From Grammothele lineata (lineage: Eukaryota > Basidiomycota > Agaricomycetes > Polyporales > Polyporaceae), in the NCBI GenBank assembly GCA_002150815.3, contig NDFF03000070.1, forward strand, positions 248,001-312,000: a DNA stretch of 64,000 bases, read 5' to 3'. Positions 8,954-24,426 of this stretch are shown piece after piece (position 1 is the first letter of the stretch; the number at the start of each line of letters is the position of its first letter). A program made the translations under genes and the position numbers. The notes under the pieces were generated by a model. That model was not told the origin of the DNA and ran no database searches. It saw only the letters and a program-made list of their open reading frames with translations.

Positions 8954-10875
8954 ATGTCTACGCTGGACAAGAACGACGCGAGCAACCCTCTCGACGAGGA
9001 TGCCTCGGGTGGCCAGGCCATCTCCGTCCCCGACTCTGGTGACACCGGCGAGAGCGGAAAGCTCAAGATGATCATCTCATTGATCAAGAAATGTCTTGGG
9101 GTCAAGGATATCGCTTCCATGTACGTTGCTGGCCTCGTATACTCCGTCCGCCCACCCCCGACGTCCTCTACTCTTATATCAGGCGTTTGTCACTTCCTGC
9201 ATCCCTACTGGAACCGATCCCGAACCTAGAGTACTGGCATTACTTGGACAGACCAGACCTCTTCGCTGCGTGAGTGCGGCTCGTTTATGCGCTCTTCCAT
9301 ACCGCCCACATGCCCTACCTACAGGATCAATGATTCCGATGATCCTTTCGAACGTATGCTGGCCGTACTCCGCTTCACCTTCTCCAAGGACCTCAAGTTC
9401 ATCGTGCGTACCCTCGTGCACTATCCCCTCGCGGCCGCTCATACTCTTGACAGAGGGGAAAGATCGTGAAACCATACAACTCCGTCCTTGGCGAACATTT
9501 CCGCTCACATTGGGACGTGATCCCCGTCACGTACCCTTCGGATCCCAACGAGGCCCCCATCCAGCACCTTTACGTCTCACCGCCCGCACCGAAGCACGCC
9601 CCGGCATCATCCTACTTCTTCTCGTCCGGAGCTGCGTCGGCGCCGGACGTCGCCCACCCGACGCTATCCGAGAGCGCGAGCATCAAGAGTGGCCGGTCCG
9701 GCAAGAGCGGCTTCAGCGGGCTCAGCTTCATGTCCCGCGGACAGTCCGCGACGGGCAAGTCCACGCCATCGACGTCACCCGAGCCGGTCGAAGGCAACCT
9801 TGAGGCAGGCATGTCGAACCTCAGCCTCGCCAACGACCGCGCGTCCGGCGCGGCGGACCTGCTCGAGACGGACGGGGCCGACGCAGACAAGCCGCGCGTG
9901 CGCGTCGTGTACCTCACCGAGCAAGTCTCGCACCACCCGCCCGTGTCCGCCTACCACGCCGTCTGCCCCGCGCGCCAGCTCGAGCTCGCCGGCGTTGACC
10001 AGATCTCGGCCAAAGTCTCGGGCACGACCGTCCGCGTCTCGCCTGGCTCGTTTAACAAGGGCATCTTCGTCCGCGTCACGGGCCCGCCCGGTGAGGGCGA
10101 GCAGTATCACATCACGCACCCGATCGCAGCCGTGAACGGCATCCTCCGCGGCTCGTTCTACGTTACCGTCGCGGATACGACGACCGTGACGTGCAGCAAG
10201 CCCGGCGCCGCGCCCGAGGAGGACCCGCAGCTGCGCGCAGTCATCGAGTATAAGGAGGAATCCTGGCTCGGCAAGGCGCAGTTCCTGCTCGAAGGCGTCA
10301 TCCACACGTATGACCCGAAGGGCACCGCGCACGAAGAGTGGACGAAGGTGAAGCACGTGCCCCGCGAGCGCGTCCTCGCCGTGTTTGACGGCTCTTGGCG
10401 TGGAGTCATCCGCTGGAAGCGCGTCGACGCGCCTGACAGCGAGTACGCGACACTGCTGGACGTCTCAACGCTGCACGTCGTGCCCAAGGTGGTGCGCTCG
10501 CTCGAGAAGCAGGCGCCGGACGAGAGCAGGAAGCTCTGGGACAACGTCACGAGCCGGCTGCTCACGAAGGAGTACAACGAGGCGACGAAGTACAAGCTCG
10601 CGATCGAGCAGAAGCAGCGCGACGATGCTGCGGAGCGGAAGCGCAAGGGAGTAGAGTGAGTGCTTCCTTTTTCCATGCTATGCTCCCAAAATAATAGACT
10701 TCCGCTTTCTCTGCGTGTGCGTGTGTACTCCAGGTTCGTTCCGAAGTTCTTCGAGAAGGACATCACCACGGGTGCCCCGGCACTTACCGCAGAAGGCCGC
10801 AAGGCGATTGAGGAGGAGCTGCAGGAGGAGGCTGAACACAAGCTCGAGATTGCTCCCTCCAAGGAGGCCGCATGA
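8954..10875 (+). CDS. Oxysterol-binding protein, short Osh4/Kes1 type
   Basis: Lipid-transfer protein that carries sterol and phosphatidylinositol phosphate between membranes. Five exons (8954-9120, 9183-9269, 9325-9403, 9454-10655, 10734-10875) join in phase to 558 aa, which supports the model. Near residue 56 comes the lid-side segment MRLSLPASLLEPIPNLEYWH, at 112 on RGKIVKPYNSVLGEHFRSHW, and the family signature EQVSHHPPVSAY starts at residue 267. No PH domain, ankyrin repeats or FFAT motif is visible, so it is the soluble Osh4-like form. About 130 residues, rich in Ser, Gly and Thr (SGRSGKSGFSGLSFMSRGQS), separate the LGE motif from the SHHPP motif, where yeast Osh4 has only about 20. It converges on the ProRS gene. 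Confidence 0.93.
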
Positions 10876-11335
10876 TTGTTACGACCCACGACATGATCCC
10901 ATCTATGCTCACCATCGGAATCCGTTCGAACGCTTTGCAGAATATCTGTAAGATAGATTATACCACACACTGCCCTTGTCCGCGCCGCACTACGCGGACA
11001 CGCTGGGCCTCGTACGTACAGGGCGGCGGGAGGTAGCCATACTGATAGACGGTACCCGCGCCCACGCCGAGTTGTCGCATCGCACGTCCAGTGTATATAT
11101 ACAACCGCATACTTCCCCGGACTTTACAGTCGCTCTCCTTCCCTCTCCAGTCGTCTCCGTAATCGCATCAGACACGTCGTGTGATGAAGCGGGTTTTCGA
11201 TATTCACACCGACAACAGAGGGCATCCACGTGGGGATGCCCCCACCCAATATACGTACACTTGAAGATATCAAATATCTAGTACTACTGATGCTCTCGAT
11301 CTCCCCCGGTCGGTACGCCTAGACGCGACATCCAT
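10876..11335. other. Intergenic between convergent genes
   Basis: Holds the 3' ends of the oxysterol-binding protein gene (plus) and the ProRS gene (minus). No coding sequence or structured RNA recognised. A TA-rich stretch (gtatatatac) is at about 11091-11100. Confidence 0.5.
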
Positions 11336-14030
<2,695 letters not shown>

Positions 14031-15072
14031 AGCGGATGCGTGCGCGTGCGAGTGTCGCCTGTGCGAGAGGAGGGGTAGGGGGCGTGCGGAGGAGAGATCT
14101 AGACGAGGATGGGGACGGGCGGGGCTCTTGAAGCGGGCGCTTTGCGCGATTGACTCGACGGTTTTGGAGAGAGACGATGTTATCAGATGCCGCGATAGAA
14201 CGCAGCGGGCGAGGCGAGGAGCCCGTCCCGCCGTCGCCGTCCGCGAGGCCAGCATTCGCGCGTCGGGCCCAGTGCCAGCCGTCGAGGTCGTCGCGCGTGC
14301 GCAGGAGCAGGGTCGGTGACGCGACCACGTCTCGCTGGCCTCGACGCGATCGGGGCGCTCAGCGCCGGCACACCAGATCATCTACGCGAGTCCAGATTAC
14401 AAAGGCACGACCTTCAAAATCAGCTTATGTTTGAACATAAGAGCGCAGTGGACTTCAAAATACTCTTGGATTCGATGCCCCTTCGCAGGGCATTTCTGGT
14501 AAAGTACAAAGCAAGAAACACAGAATGGGTAGACATGCGGCGGAAATGATCATAACGTACGTGTGCTACGGTGCAGTACTGGCTGTAAGGCGTGAGGGCT
14601 ACTACGCAGTACTACTGTCAATCTAACGCGGAAAGACTAGGGAATAGATAGGTACAAGGTGGGCATGTGATGGACATGAGGTGGAGACGAGAATCGGAGG
14701 GTGCAGAGACGAGAGATGTCGGGGGCTATGGGGACTGTTGGGGCTAGCGCAGGTGGGGTCCAGGGTTACGAGGATATCGACGTGCGGGGAAGGTATGAGA
14801 TGCGAGACGAATGTACAGCGTGCGGGCGGCGAAGAGGATTAGGACAACAATAAACATCATGCAGGTATGCAGTTTTGACGACCGGATGAAGGAGCGAGCG
14901 TCCGAGCGGGGCGAAAGTTCATGCTAGACAACACAGCGCGCGGCCGTGCGCGCGACAGAACGAAGAGCGTGTGCGAAGCAGAGCGATGTTCCGTGCAGAG
15001 GGTCCAAGTCCAGGCGCGACGCCGGCGCGCCATCGTCCGTCCAGGATACTCGCTAGGTGTGAAAGCGATAAA
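14031..15072. other. Intergenic: ProRS upstream region and cyclin B 3' region
   Basis: About 1 kb without a supported gene. The part next to the ProRS start is GC-rich and is presumably its promoter and 5' UTR. 14640-14860 is G-rich on the plus strand and probably belongs to the 3' side of the cyclin gene. ORFs reading through 14031-14435 are low-complexity Arg/Ala-rich frames with no recognisable domain. Confidence 0.5.
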
Positions 15073-17089
15073 TTACTGCTGGTCTTCGCTGCCTTCTCCC
15101 TGCTGCGCATCCATTTCACGGAGGTGGCGGGCGATCTCCCTCAACGCAGGAAGCTCCGCCTTGAGGTCAACCTGGCTGCCCTCCTCCCATCGTTCACGCG
15201 CCCAGTCATGGACATACACGCTAGCCTGTAGAGATGGCAGGTTAGACATAGGCGGAGTGGCCGAAGATGTCTAAACAGACCTTCATGTATTTCTTGGAGG
15301 CATATTTCTTGAAGAACGATTGGTGACGAATCGGCTTCAAGATGTAGTTAAGCATGAGGTTGGCCGTTGGAATGACGTCCCGCTCGCGGTAAGACGAGTA
15401 GTGTGCGAGGTTTGGTGTCTGAGATCAAGGTCAATGACTGCTACGGAAAGAGGCGCATATACGAACTAACCCAATCCATGAACCCAAGGATCGCACGCGC
15501 AAGCCAGATAGCAGCGGCGGCCAGCAAGGAGGGTGGGGCAGCGATAAGGCGCCATTCGAGACACTGGATCTCCAGCAGATACTTGCCGATCGTCCTGACC
15601 TGGACGTTGTAGTCGTCGGCTTTGCTGATGCGGCGCAAGAAGTGAATCGGGTTGGGATAGCTGAGGTTCCACTCGATCGTCTTGAGGACGTAACGCTCGG
15701 CCTGGAGGATCTCCGCCTCACTATACGAAGAGTCCGCACAGTAGAGGAAGTTGCTGGCAGAAGGTGCGACGATCTCCTCGAGCTTCGCGGCAATGAACAT
15801 GCACGTGATCCCAACGAGCTGTAACTTGGCGAGGGATACGACGCGCGCCGAGAGAAAGCGGTCGATGATGTTGATGCACAAAAAGAGGGTCTCAGGGAGC
15901 AAGCGGAACCTCGAGTGCACCTGAATGAGCCAGTCGGTAAGAATGCCACGCATCTTCCAAGCGAGGTCCTTCTGGTTCGTCATGTAGTTGGGGTTTGGCA
16001 TGGTGGTTTGCTTAAGAAGTGTCGACGGTCAGAAGCACGCATATACGGAGGAAACGGCGCACATACCTCAACTCCCTTCAAGTACTCAAAGATCTCAATA
16101 ACATACTCGCTGACCATGAGCGGATCGTCGCCGTCTTCAGCGTCCAAGTCAAACCACTGATTGCCGTCGGGGTCTGCCTCTTCCTCCTCTCTAGGAGCAA
16201 CCGCATTCTCCACCTCTTCCTCGTGAAGTACATCAGCGTCGACATCGGGCATGTCAGACGACGTTCTCCGCTTCTTAAATACGCGGTTTGCCTCCTCCTC
16301 GTCCTCTTCCGGTTTTGAAGGTCTTGACACCCGCCTGGGGACTCGCGACGACACAGGAACACCTGTGCGTATCGCCTCACGGGCAGCAGTGAACCGCTTG
16401 GGCGAGGGAACGGGAGCAGGTGGTTGAGGGTCAATGGCCATGGCGTCATCTTCCTCGTCCTCCCGCAGGGGAGGCAACTGTTTGGGTTGAGAGGAGGCGG
16501 GAACAGTGGTGGTTGTACTGCGAGTGCGACGGGTGGAAGCGACGGCGGTGGTGGTAGTTGAGGAATCGACGGTACGGAGGGGCTTACGAACGGTGGTCGT
16601 AGTAGTAGTGTGCTTGAGCACAACGCCTTCGAAACGCTCCTTGACCTCCTTGACCTTCTCCTTACCCTTGAGGTCTGTCGTTCCCAAGTTCGACGACGGC
16701 TTCGCCTTATTCTCAGGCGGTTTTGGGACCTCGCCCAAGGCCTCGCGCTTGCGCTTGACCTGCGGGATGGCATCGGCCTTGCCGGCGCCTACGGACTTAG
16801 CCCTGGTGGCTGCAGTTGAGGCGGTCGCCCGACCGAGCCCCGGCGGTTTAATATTCTCTGGTTTCTCTGAGGCGGCTTGTGTGGAGGGGGGTTTCGCGCG
16901 GGACGCTGCTGTACGGCCATTACGAGCTGTTGCATTCTCCTTGTCTCGAAGGACGGTGGTGCGGGTAGCCCGCGTCACACGCCGAGTCTGGAAGGAGGTG
17001 GTTGAGTCGGTTGGTAATCTCAACGATGCCTCCACAGTGGCGGAGGCCCTGGGGACAGAAGCGGTACTTACTGGGATAGCTGAAGACAT
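15073..17089 (-). CDS. B-type mitotic cyclin
   Basis: Regulatory subunit of Cdk1 for G2/M entry, destroyed by the anaphase-promoting complex. It starts MSSAIPVSTASVPRASATVE at 17089. The N-terminal region of about 330 residues is disordered and basic then acidic. It carries a KEN box (residues 50-52) and a destruction-box-like REALGEVPK at residue 115. The cyclin box follows one intron: MPNPNYMTNQKDLAWKMRGI, LTDWLIQVHSRFRLLPETLF, INIIDRFLSARVVSLAKLQL, GITCMFIAAKLEEIVAP, then ILQAERYVLKTIEWNLSYPN. The second cyclin fold includes PPSLLAAAAIWLARAILGF and ends near SEDQQ, stop TAA at 15073-15075. It is divergent from the IleRS gene across 276 bp. Confidence 0.94.
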
Positions 17090-17365
17090 GAAGCGGCAGC
17101 AGGAGTCGTGGAGGAATGAGCGTACAGGATGGAGAGGTGCGGAGGTGGATGTGGGATGTCGACTAGCGCTCACGACGCGGCTCGTTTTGTTCAACACCAG
17201 CCACAAACACAACAAAATAACACGCGAACCCCGGCGCGCAGCCCACGTGATACGCGCTTCCTGACGCGGTATCGGGCGCTTGCGGCTGTCCACGACCGTT
17301 CCGCGTCGACGTGACCTGCTTTGTCTCCGCTACCGTTTTCCTTTTGGGTCGTCGTACTCTGGCTG

Positions 17366-20300
17366 ATGCCGCGGTGGTCAATACTGCCAGCGGGCACGCG
17401 CGTATACTCAAGAAAATCATGCAATCATAGATGGCTTTCTACTTCCTCCCCTGCAGCGCAGGTCAGCCAACCTCCTCGCTGGGGTGACACGCTTCTGCTT
17501 CCCAAGACTTGCTTCCCCTTGTACAACGATCCGTCGAAAGACCCTCGCATACGTATCAAGACAACTGATGGATTGTACACATGGCAGGTCCGTATATGCG
17601 CGTCCCTCTGTTAGCCAAAGGCTCACTACCCGTGATTAGTCGCAAAATGCGAAGGGTCCTTTGTTCGTGTTCCTTGACGGCCCCCCTTACGCCAACGGAG
17701 ATCTGCATATGGGTGAGTGTCTGCTACCATGACGATGAGATGTGACGATCTATGGTTTCTCTCTACACGGGATGCATGAGGGGTTTTAGCATGAGAAGTG
17801 CGTGGCATGTCAGTCTACTACGCAATCCAAGCCATGTAGTATCGTCTGAGCGTGCACAATTCATGTAGCAATGCATATATTCCGATATTTTCAATGGTTC
17901 TCTCGGCTTATACGCTGCTTGCCAGGACATGCCTTGAACAAGATCCTAAAGGATATCAAGAATCGCTTTCAGGTCCTCATGGGAGACCGGGTGCAGTATG
18001 TGTCAATGTCATTCTGAGACCCCTCGCAGCTGACGAGGCTACCAGTTATCATCCGGGATGGGACTGTCATGGCCTGCCTATTGAGAACAAGGTACTCAAA
18101 GAGTTAGGAGTACGTCTCGCGTTTGAATAGTACCAAATGCTACGTGTTAACGCACCTTCAGGTGGAAGTCAATGAACTCACGCCAATGCGCATACGCGAA
18201 GAGGCGGAGAAGTACGCCAGGAGTGAAGTAGCCTCTCAAATGTCACAGTTCCGTGAGCTAGGTATTATGGCCGACTGGAGTCCTGAGACAACATACCGTA
18301 CCCTAGGTAAGTAAACCGTCACCCCCACTGTCCTGTTCGGCCTAAGATTTTCAATATTCAGATCCGGAATATGAGATCCGACAGCTAGAAGTCTTCAAAG
18401 CTATGGTTGCACGGGGGCTCATTTACCGGCAGCATCGTCCTGTGCATTACTCTCCATCATCTCAGTCAGCGCTCGCGGAGGCCGAGCTCGTGTATAACGA
18501 AGCACACATCTCCCATTCCGTATATGTCTCCTTCGCTTTAGATTCGACTACCCTTTCAGGGGACAGCAAGTTGGGGACGCTTTTGCAGGGACGAGAAACT
18601 GCGTCGTTGCTTGTATGGACCACTACTCCATGGACTTTGACGGCGAACATGGTCAGTATCAACGCTAAATTATCATATTTATGGACTTAATTGGGGCACA
18701 GGCTATCGCGGTGAACACGGAGATGCGCTACCAAGTCGTCTTGATAAAAGACGATTCTGGGCGCGAATCCGTTCTGGTTTATGCGGTCGATCGTGCGGAC
18801 GCTCTTCAAGCCATACCGGCTTTATTTGCGTCTCCCCCTATACTTCTTGGCGAACTGGAAGGTGAGCTTCTGCTTTTGTCTCGTTAACTTGTCGACTGAT
18901 GAAGGTGCAGGTGTGGACCTTGTTGGCATAAAGTACCGGCCTATATTCTCTCCTCTTCGCCCACCGCCTTCCACTGCTTCATCCCTACCGGTTATTGCCT
19001 CTAGCCATGTTACTCCTGACTCTGGTACTGGCCTTGTGCACTGTGCGCCAGCACACGGAGCCGAGGACTATTCCGTCATGCAAGGCCTGGGGATGATCTC
19101 TTCGTCACCTAAATCGTCGTCCGCATCCACTCCTGCGCCTAGTTCCTCTACCTCTTCCAGTATCATATGCCACGTAAACGGACTCGGCAAATTCACGCCC
19201 GACGTAGCAGAAGTAATAGGTAATGAAGCGGCAGGCAGCGTTGTCGGCCACGACGTCTTGGCGGAGGGTAGCAGAGCCATCGTAGATCTTCTGAAGCGGG
19301 TTGGTGCACTCCACAAGGTACAGAGGTTCAAGCACCGGTATCCCTACGATTGGAAGACGGACAAGCCTGTGATCACTCTGTGAGACTATAGTGCCCCGCT
19401 CCAAGCTCACCTGCTCACTAGTACACCATTGTAGGGCAACATCTCAGTGGTTCGCGAATTTGGACAACATAAAGGAAGACGCCACTGCTGCTCTCAAGCA
19501 GGTTTCTTTTGTGCCAAAGATCTGTATGTGTGACGCGTGCTTGTCCTTCAGCGCGTTCTCACGATTTCCCTGATAGCGCACAATCGTTTAGAATCCTTCG
19601 TCCAGTCTCGCTCGGAGTGGTGTATCTCCCGTCAGCGGGTCTGGGGTGTTCCCATCCCGGCGCTCTACCACCTTCCGACAAACGCTGCAGTCCTCGACTC
19701 CGACTCCCTCACTCATATCCTTTCCGTCTTGCGCGAACACGGTCCGCGGTACTGGTGGGAAGCCCCCGTCTCGGCTTTCGTCCCTCCTGAACGTCGCGAA
19801 GGCCTCACGGACTCAGAGTTAAACCAGGTTTGGAAGAAGGGCACAGACACTATGGACGTCTGGTTCGACAGCGGTGTCTCGTGGAGCCAGCTTGAGGGAC
19901 TCTACTCCGACCCCTCTACCCAGACGGGCAAAACCATCCCCCGTTCGTTCGGCGCAGACGTCTGTCTCGAGGGCACGGATCAGCACCGCGGCTGGTTCCA
20001 GAGCTTGTTGCTGACGGCTCTTGGGAGCGCGCCTCCGGGAGACCAAGATCGTACGCGGACGGCGCCGTACACGACACTTGTTACCCACGGCATGGTGCTC
20101 GACGAGCAGGGCAAGAAGATGAGTAAGTCGCTCGGCAACATCGTGAGCCCCATGGCTGTCATCCGCGGCAATGCTACCGACGAAACGTCGAGCGCCAGCA
20201 GTAAGGGCAAGGGTAAGGGCCAGCAAGCAAAGGAAGGTCATGGACCGGACGTGCTTAGGCTCTGGGCGGCGACAGTAGAGTTCTGGAAGGACATGACGAT

Positions 20301-21412
20301 CGGACCGACCGTGCTCCAGCAGTGTGCGGAGACGATGCGCAAGATCCGGAATTCGGCACGTTTCATCCTCGGTAGTCTTGGAGACAAACCGTTTGAGGAC
20401 AAGGTCAAGCGCACGGAGCTTGGTCTGGCGGACAAGTACGTGCTGCATCGACTTCACCGGTTGGACGGGATTGCGCGAGCGGCCTACGATTCGTATGACT
20501 ATCCTAAGGGTACGTGGATTTTTTCCTGTGGTTGAAGTTACAGAATCTCATCAGAATATATAGTCATCAACGAGCTGTCATACTTTGCAAACATCACGTT
20601 GTCCTCCCTCTATTTCGACATCCATAAGGACTGTCTGTATGCCGATCGCAAAGATGGTATTGAACGTCGTCGAGTCCTTACGGTGCTAGACCAAACTCTA
20701 GTGACGATGACCAAGATTCTTGCACCAGTTTTGCCTCATCTTGCCGAAGAGATTCACACCACCCTCCACGGGCCCGACTCCCTCTCGGTGTTTACCCATC
20801 CTTGGGTACCTTTGGTACGCATTGTCTCTACTTGTTCGTCATGACGTCATGGCTTGACTGTTGTTTCTAGCCTAGTGAATTCGAAGACCCTCAGGTGCAG
20901 GCGGACATGGATACCCTGTTGAGCTTACGCTCCAAGGCCCACACGCTTCTCGAGCAAGGACGCAGAGATGGAGTCGTCAAGAGCTCTCTGACAGCAGACG
21001 TCTCGGTCAATGTCTCTTCAGCCAGCACGTCGGAGATCATCGACCTTCTTGGGCGCGAAGGTGCGCGTGTATCCTGCCCTTCTGTCTCGTAGAACGTGCA
21101 CTCACCTTCTGCTTAGAGCATCTCCTGAAGTCGCTCTTTGGCACCTCCGGTGTTAGCCTCTGTGATCGGACAAGTGATGACGTGGCTCGCGCATGGCAGT
21201 ATAAGGAAGCTTTCGAATTGAACGGTCAGCCACTTTTCCAGTATCTTCCTTCGTTGCGTCAAGTAGCTGATACTGCCTCTCCAGGTACTGAAATCGAAAT
21301 TGCGGTGAGACCGGCGGCGCAAGAGAAGTGTCCCCGGTGTTGGACATACACACGCCCAGTGGGCGACGAGCTGTGCAAGCGCTGCACAGATGTCGTTCAC
21401 GCTGCTGCATAG
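17366..21412 (+). CDS. ISM1: Mitochondrial isoleucyl-tRNA synthetase
   Basis: Class I synthetase that charges mitochondrial tRNA-Ile. The ATG at 17366 opens a presequence [20 protein letters not shown] followed by HRWLSTSS. It is arginine-rich, free of acidic residues and ends in a typical RxLSTSS-like processing site. The body has [20 protein letters not shown] (the HMGH signature, split by an intron after HMG), [81 protein letters not shown] and [13 protein letters not shown] (the KMSKS motif, near 20116). The anticodon-binding region includes [17 protein letters not shown]. The C-terminus carries a zinc-binding [19 protein letters not shown]. Stop TAG is at 21410-21412. About ten introns are implied. 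Confidence 0.95.
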
Positions 21413-22303
21413 GATCAGCGCCCAGTTTAGGCGACTACCCTAACATTCACTACTCCACCTTGCTTTGACATACTGTAGTAATAGAGGTAATCACAGTCGC
21501 ACTCGTCCAGGCTACACTTGTCACATTAAGGAGGTTGAATCTGTTCAAGACACCCGGGTACGGTTCCGTGGTGGCCGTCGTATGTAGAGCCCTTACGACG
21601 CGGGTTGGAACACCCACATCGGGAAGCCCTTATACCCTGTGTGGCAGCCAAACTAGGCCGGTCAGGTAAACGCCGTGATGTCGATCACTTTCATAATACC
21701 CGACCCTGTATCCATCGCTCAAGTTCTTGGGCGCCCATGTACGGTACCTCCGTGACCGGGACACAGGCGATTTGCGATCTTCCGGGCGCTGTTATGTTGG
21801 TGCGTCTGTAGACTACTGTGTATCAAACTATGAACTTACTGAAGAGGTCTCCAGGCGAGTATCTAAGGATCCTCCTGACTCACATCGGAACCTAGGCTAG
21901 GAGTGTATCTTGTATATGAAGTTAGAAATGGATTAAGAACTCAGTCCTAAGTACTCCATTCTCAAGGCTGGAACATCTGGTGGCTATACTTTCTAACGGG
22001 GACTCTGATTCCGCCAGTACTGACGAATGATTGTCTCGCCGGCAAGACCCCTCCGGGCGCTGTTTTCATCCCACCGATCGACTGAGTCTTCCCTCACGTT
22101 CACGCAATTTGAACAAGGACGCAGCCACACGCCGCTTCATGCATCATACAACGCGCCCGTGCAAGCAACCGTCTCAGAATCCATCACATGAGCAACGAGA
22201 CCGCATCCTCCAGCCGGTTATCGAGCACGAACCCTCCATGTGCGCATCGCAGAACCCCCAAACTCCCCCGCACATCGAGTTCACTCGCAGAAAGTCCGTG
22301 ATC
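21413..22303. other. Intergenic: IleRS 3' side and sedolisin promoter
   Basis: No gene, RNA or transposon remnant recognised in about 900 bp. Composition is more AT-rich than the coding flanks. It probably carries the IleRS 3' UTR and the regulated promoter of the secreted protease. Confidence 0.5.
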
Positions 22304-22310
22304 TATATAA
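22304..22310 (+). promoter_or_regulatory. TATA box of the sedolisin gene
   Basis: TATATAA 76 bp before the protease ATG at 22386, preceded by pyrimidine/A-rich sequence. The position and perfect match suit a core promoter of a regulated secreted enzyme. Inferred from position only. Confidence 0.65.
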
Positions 22311-22385
22311 ACGCCCCCAACTGAGGCCGTTCTAATACACTCGTTCCCCACCGTCCGGCCGACACCATTCTCCCCCAATCCCTGA

Positions 22386-24426
22386 ATGGTTCTCTCCGCC
22401 TACTTCGTCGTACTCGCACTCGTGTCCCTGGCCTCAGCTGGACGGTCTCTTGAACGCGCACGGCCCGTCGTGCATGAGTCACGTCGCTCTATACCCCGCG
22501 GATGGACGCCCGTCAAGCGCGCAGAACCCGACCCGCTCATTCCGCTCAGCATTGGACTCTCGCAGTCGAACCTCGATCGACTTGGAGAGTACCTCTTAGA
22601 GGTCTCTCACCCGGAGTCCCCTGAATACAGCCAGCATTGGACACCAGCCGAGGTTGCGGCTGCATTCCGTCCGTCCGCCGAATCGGTGGAAGCGGTACGC
22701 GCCTGGCTCGTTGAGGACGCCAATATCGACTCCAACCGGGTCGCTCTCTCAAGGAGCGGAGGATGGATCAGTCTCAACGCGACTGTTGCGGAAGCTGAGC
22801 GTCTGCTAGAGACAGAGTATTTCGTCTATGAACATACGGACGGGACGGAGCACCTCGCTTGCAAAGATGCGTATCACCTCCCAGAACACATTTCGAAGCA
22901 TGTCGACTTGGTCACTCCTACCCTTCACTTCGCTGTCAAAACGAGGGCAAGCGCGCGGGTCGACCACAGCGTTGTGCCTTTGACCGGCGGCAAGATTGAA
23001 GTGAGCGACTTACGTCTTCGGTTGAACTATGTGGTTGCTGACAGCCTTGTTGCAGAAAGTGTTCGACGATCTCTCGCATTGCGACGAGGTCATCACTCTG
23101 GAATGCCTTCGTGCTCTGTATGGCTTCGACTACACTTCGAAGGCGGCGGATCAGAACTCTGTTGGACTTGGTAAGTCAATAGGACATGCGGGTTCCTGGA
23201 ATTAACCTCACGTCGATCTGTTCTGCAGTCGAGTATTCCCCTCAAATCCTCCTCGAGGACGACTTCGATGTGTTCTTCAACGCATACTCAAAAGACCAGA
23301 TCGGTACGCGCCCGACGCTGGTTAGCATTGACGGTGGAAACTTCACAACCGGCAACGCAAGCGACATTACAGACCTCAAGGAGGCTAGCCTCGACGTCCA
23401 GACCGTCATGGGCCTCCTCGGCAAGGACCAAGAAGTGTTCCTCTACCAAGTCGGCGATATCACTGGGCACGAGTCATTCAACAATTTCCTTGACGCTCTC
23501 GATGGGTCCTTCTGCGCGGGTGATGATACAGAGGCAGATGGCAAGTTTCCCAATAACCGTCCAGGTGGCTACACCGGCCCTGAAGATTGCGGCAACAAAC
23601 CCACCGCGTTCGTCATTTCTACCTCGTACGGCTACCAGGAGCCGGAACTCACACCCGCATACATGGAACGCCAGTGCGCCGAGTACGGGAAACTCGCTCT
23701 CACAGGCGTAACCTTCGTCTTCTCCACCGGTGACTCCGGCGTGGCTGGTTGGGACGGTTCATGCATCGCCGAGGACGGGTCAGAGCAGCAAGGCACCGCG
23801 CGTTTCAATCCCGACTTCCCCGCCAGCTGCCCATGGGTCACGTCCGTTGGTGCAACCCAGATCGTGCCCGGAAACGGACCTTTCGACCAAGAAAGTGCGG
23901 TATTCCAACGATACTACGGAAGTGGGGGCTTCTCGGACGTCTTCCCTCTTCCGGATTTCCAGTCTGATGCCGTCCACGACTACCTCGATAACTACCTACC
24001 AGACCTCCCTGCAAACGTATTCAACGCTAGTGGACGCGCGTTCCCTGACGTCGCCGCGAACGGGCTTAACTACTCAGTGGCCGTTCAAGGCGAGCTCATC
24101 TTCGTCTCTGGCACGTCGGCTTCCGCACCGACGATAGCTGCACTACTCACAGCGGTCAACGATGCGCGACTTGCTGAAGGGAAGAATTCCATCGGGTGGA
24201 TTAACCCTGTGGTACGTGTTTTCGCGTAAGAGACGTGCTGTGTCAAATACTTATTGAACGCTCCTAGCTGTACAGCCACCCCGAGATGTTCAATGACATC
24301 ACTAACGGCTCCAACCCAGGCTGTGGGACCGATGGTTTCAAGGCATCTCCCGGGTGGGATCCTGTCACGGGCCTCGGGACACCAAACTTCCCTAGATTGC
24401 TTTCGGTCTTCTTGTCCCTACCCTAA
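22386..24426 (+). CDS. Secreted sedolisin-family serine peptidase (tripeptidyl-peptidase type, S53)
   Basis: Acid-acting secreted protease that removes tripeptides or cuts proteins outside the cell. Four exons (22386-23000, 23056-23170, 23229-24211, 24268-24426) join in phase to 623 aa. Residues 1-18 (MVLSAYFVVLALVSLASA) are a signal peptide. An activation prodomain fills residues 19 to about 220. The catalytic set is visible: Glu295 and Asp299 (KEASLDVQTV, the E-x3-D spacing of the family), Asp412 in FSTGDSGVAGWD and Ser540 in SGTSASAP. The C-terminal Ca-binding segment is DITNGSNPGCGTDGF, then GWDPVTGLGTPNF. N-glycosylation sequons are present (e.g. NAS and NGS). Free-standing gene. Confidence 0.96.

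Noticed and set aside
9775..10356. Long minus-strand ORF inside the oxysterol-binding protein gene
   Set aside because: Shadow of the coding strand in high-GC codons; Arg/Asp/Val-rich and without a domain.
16506..17264. 252-codon plus-strand ORF antisense to cyclin B
   Set aside because: Low-complexity Val/Arg/Ala frame opposite the disordered cyclin N-terminus.
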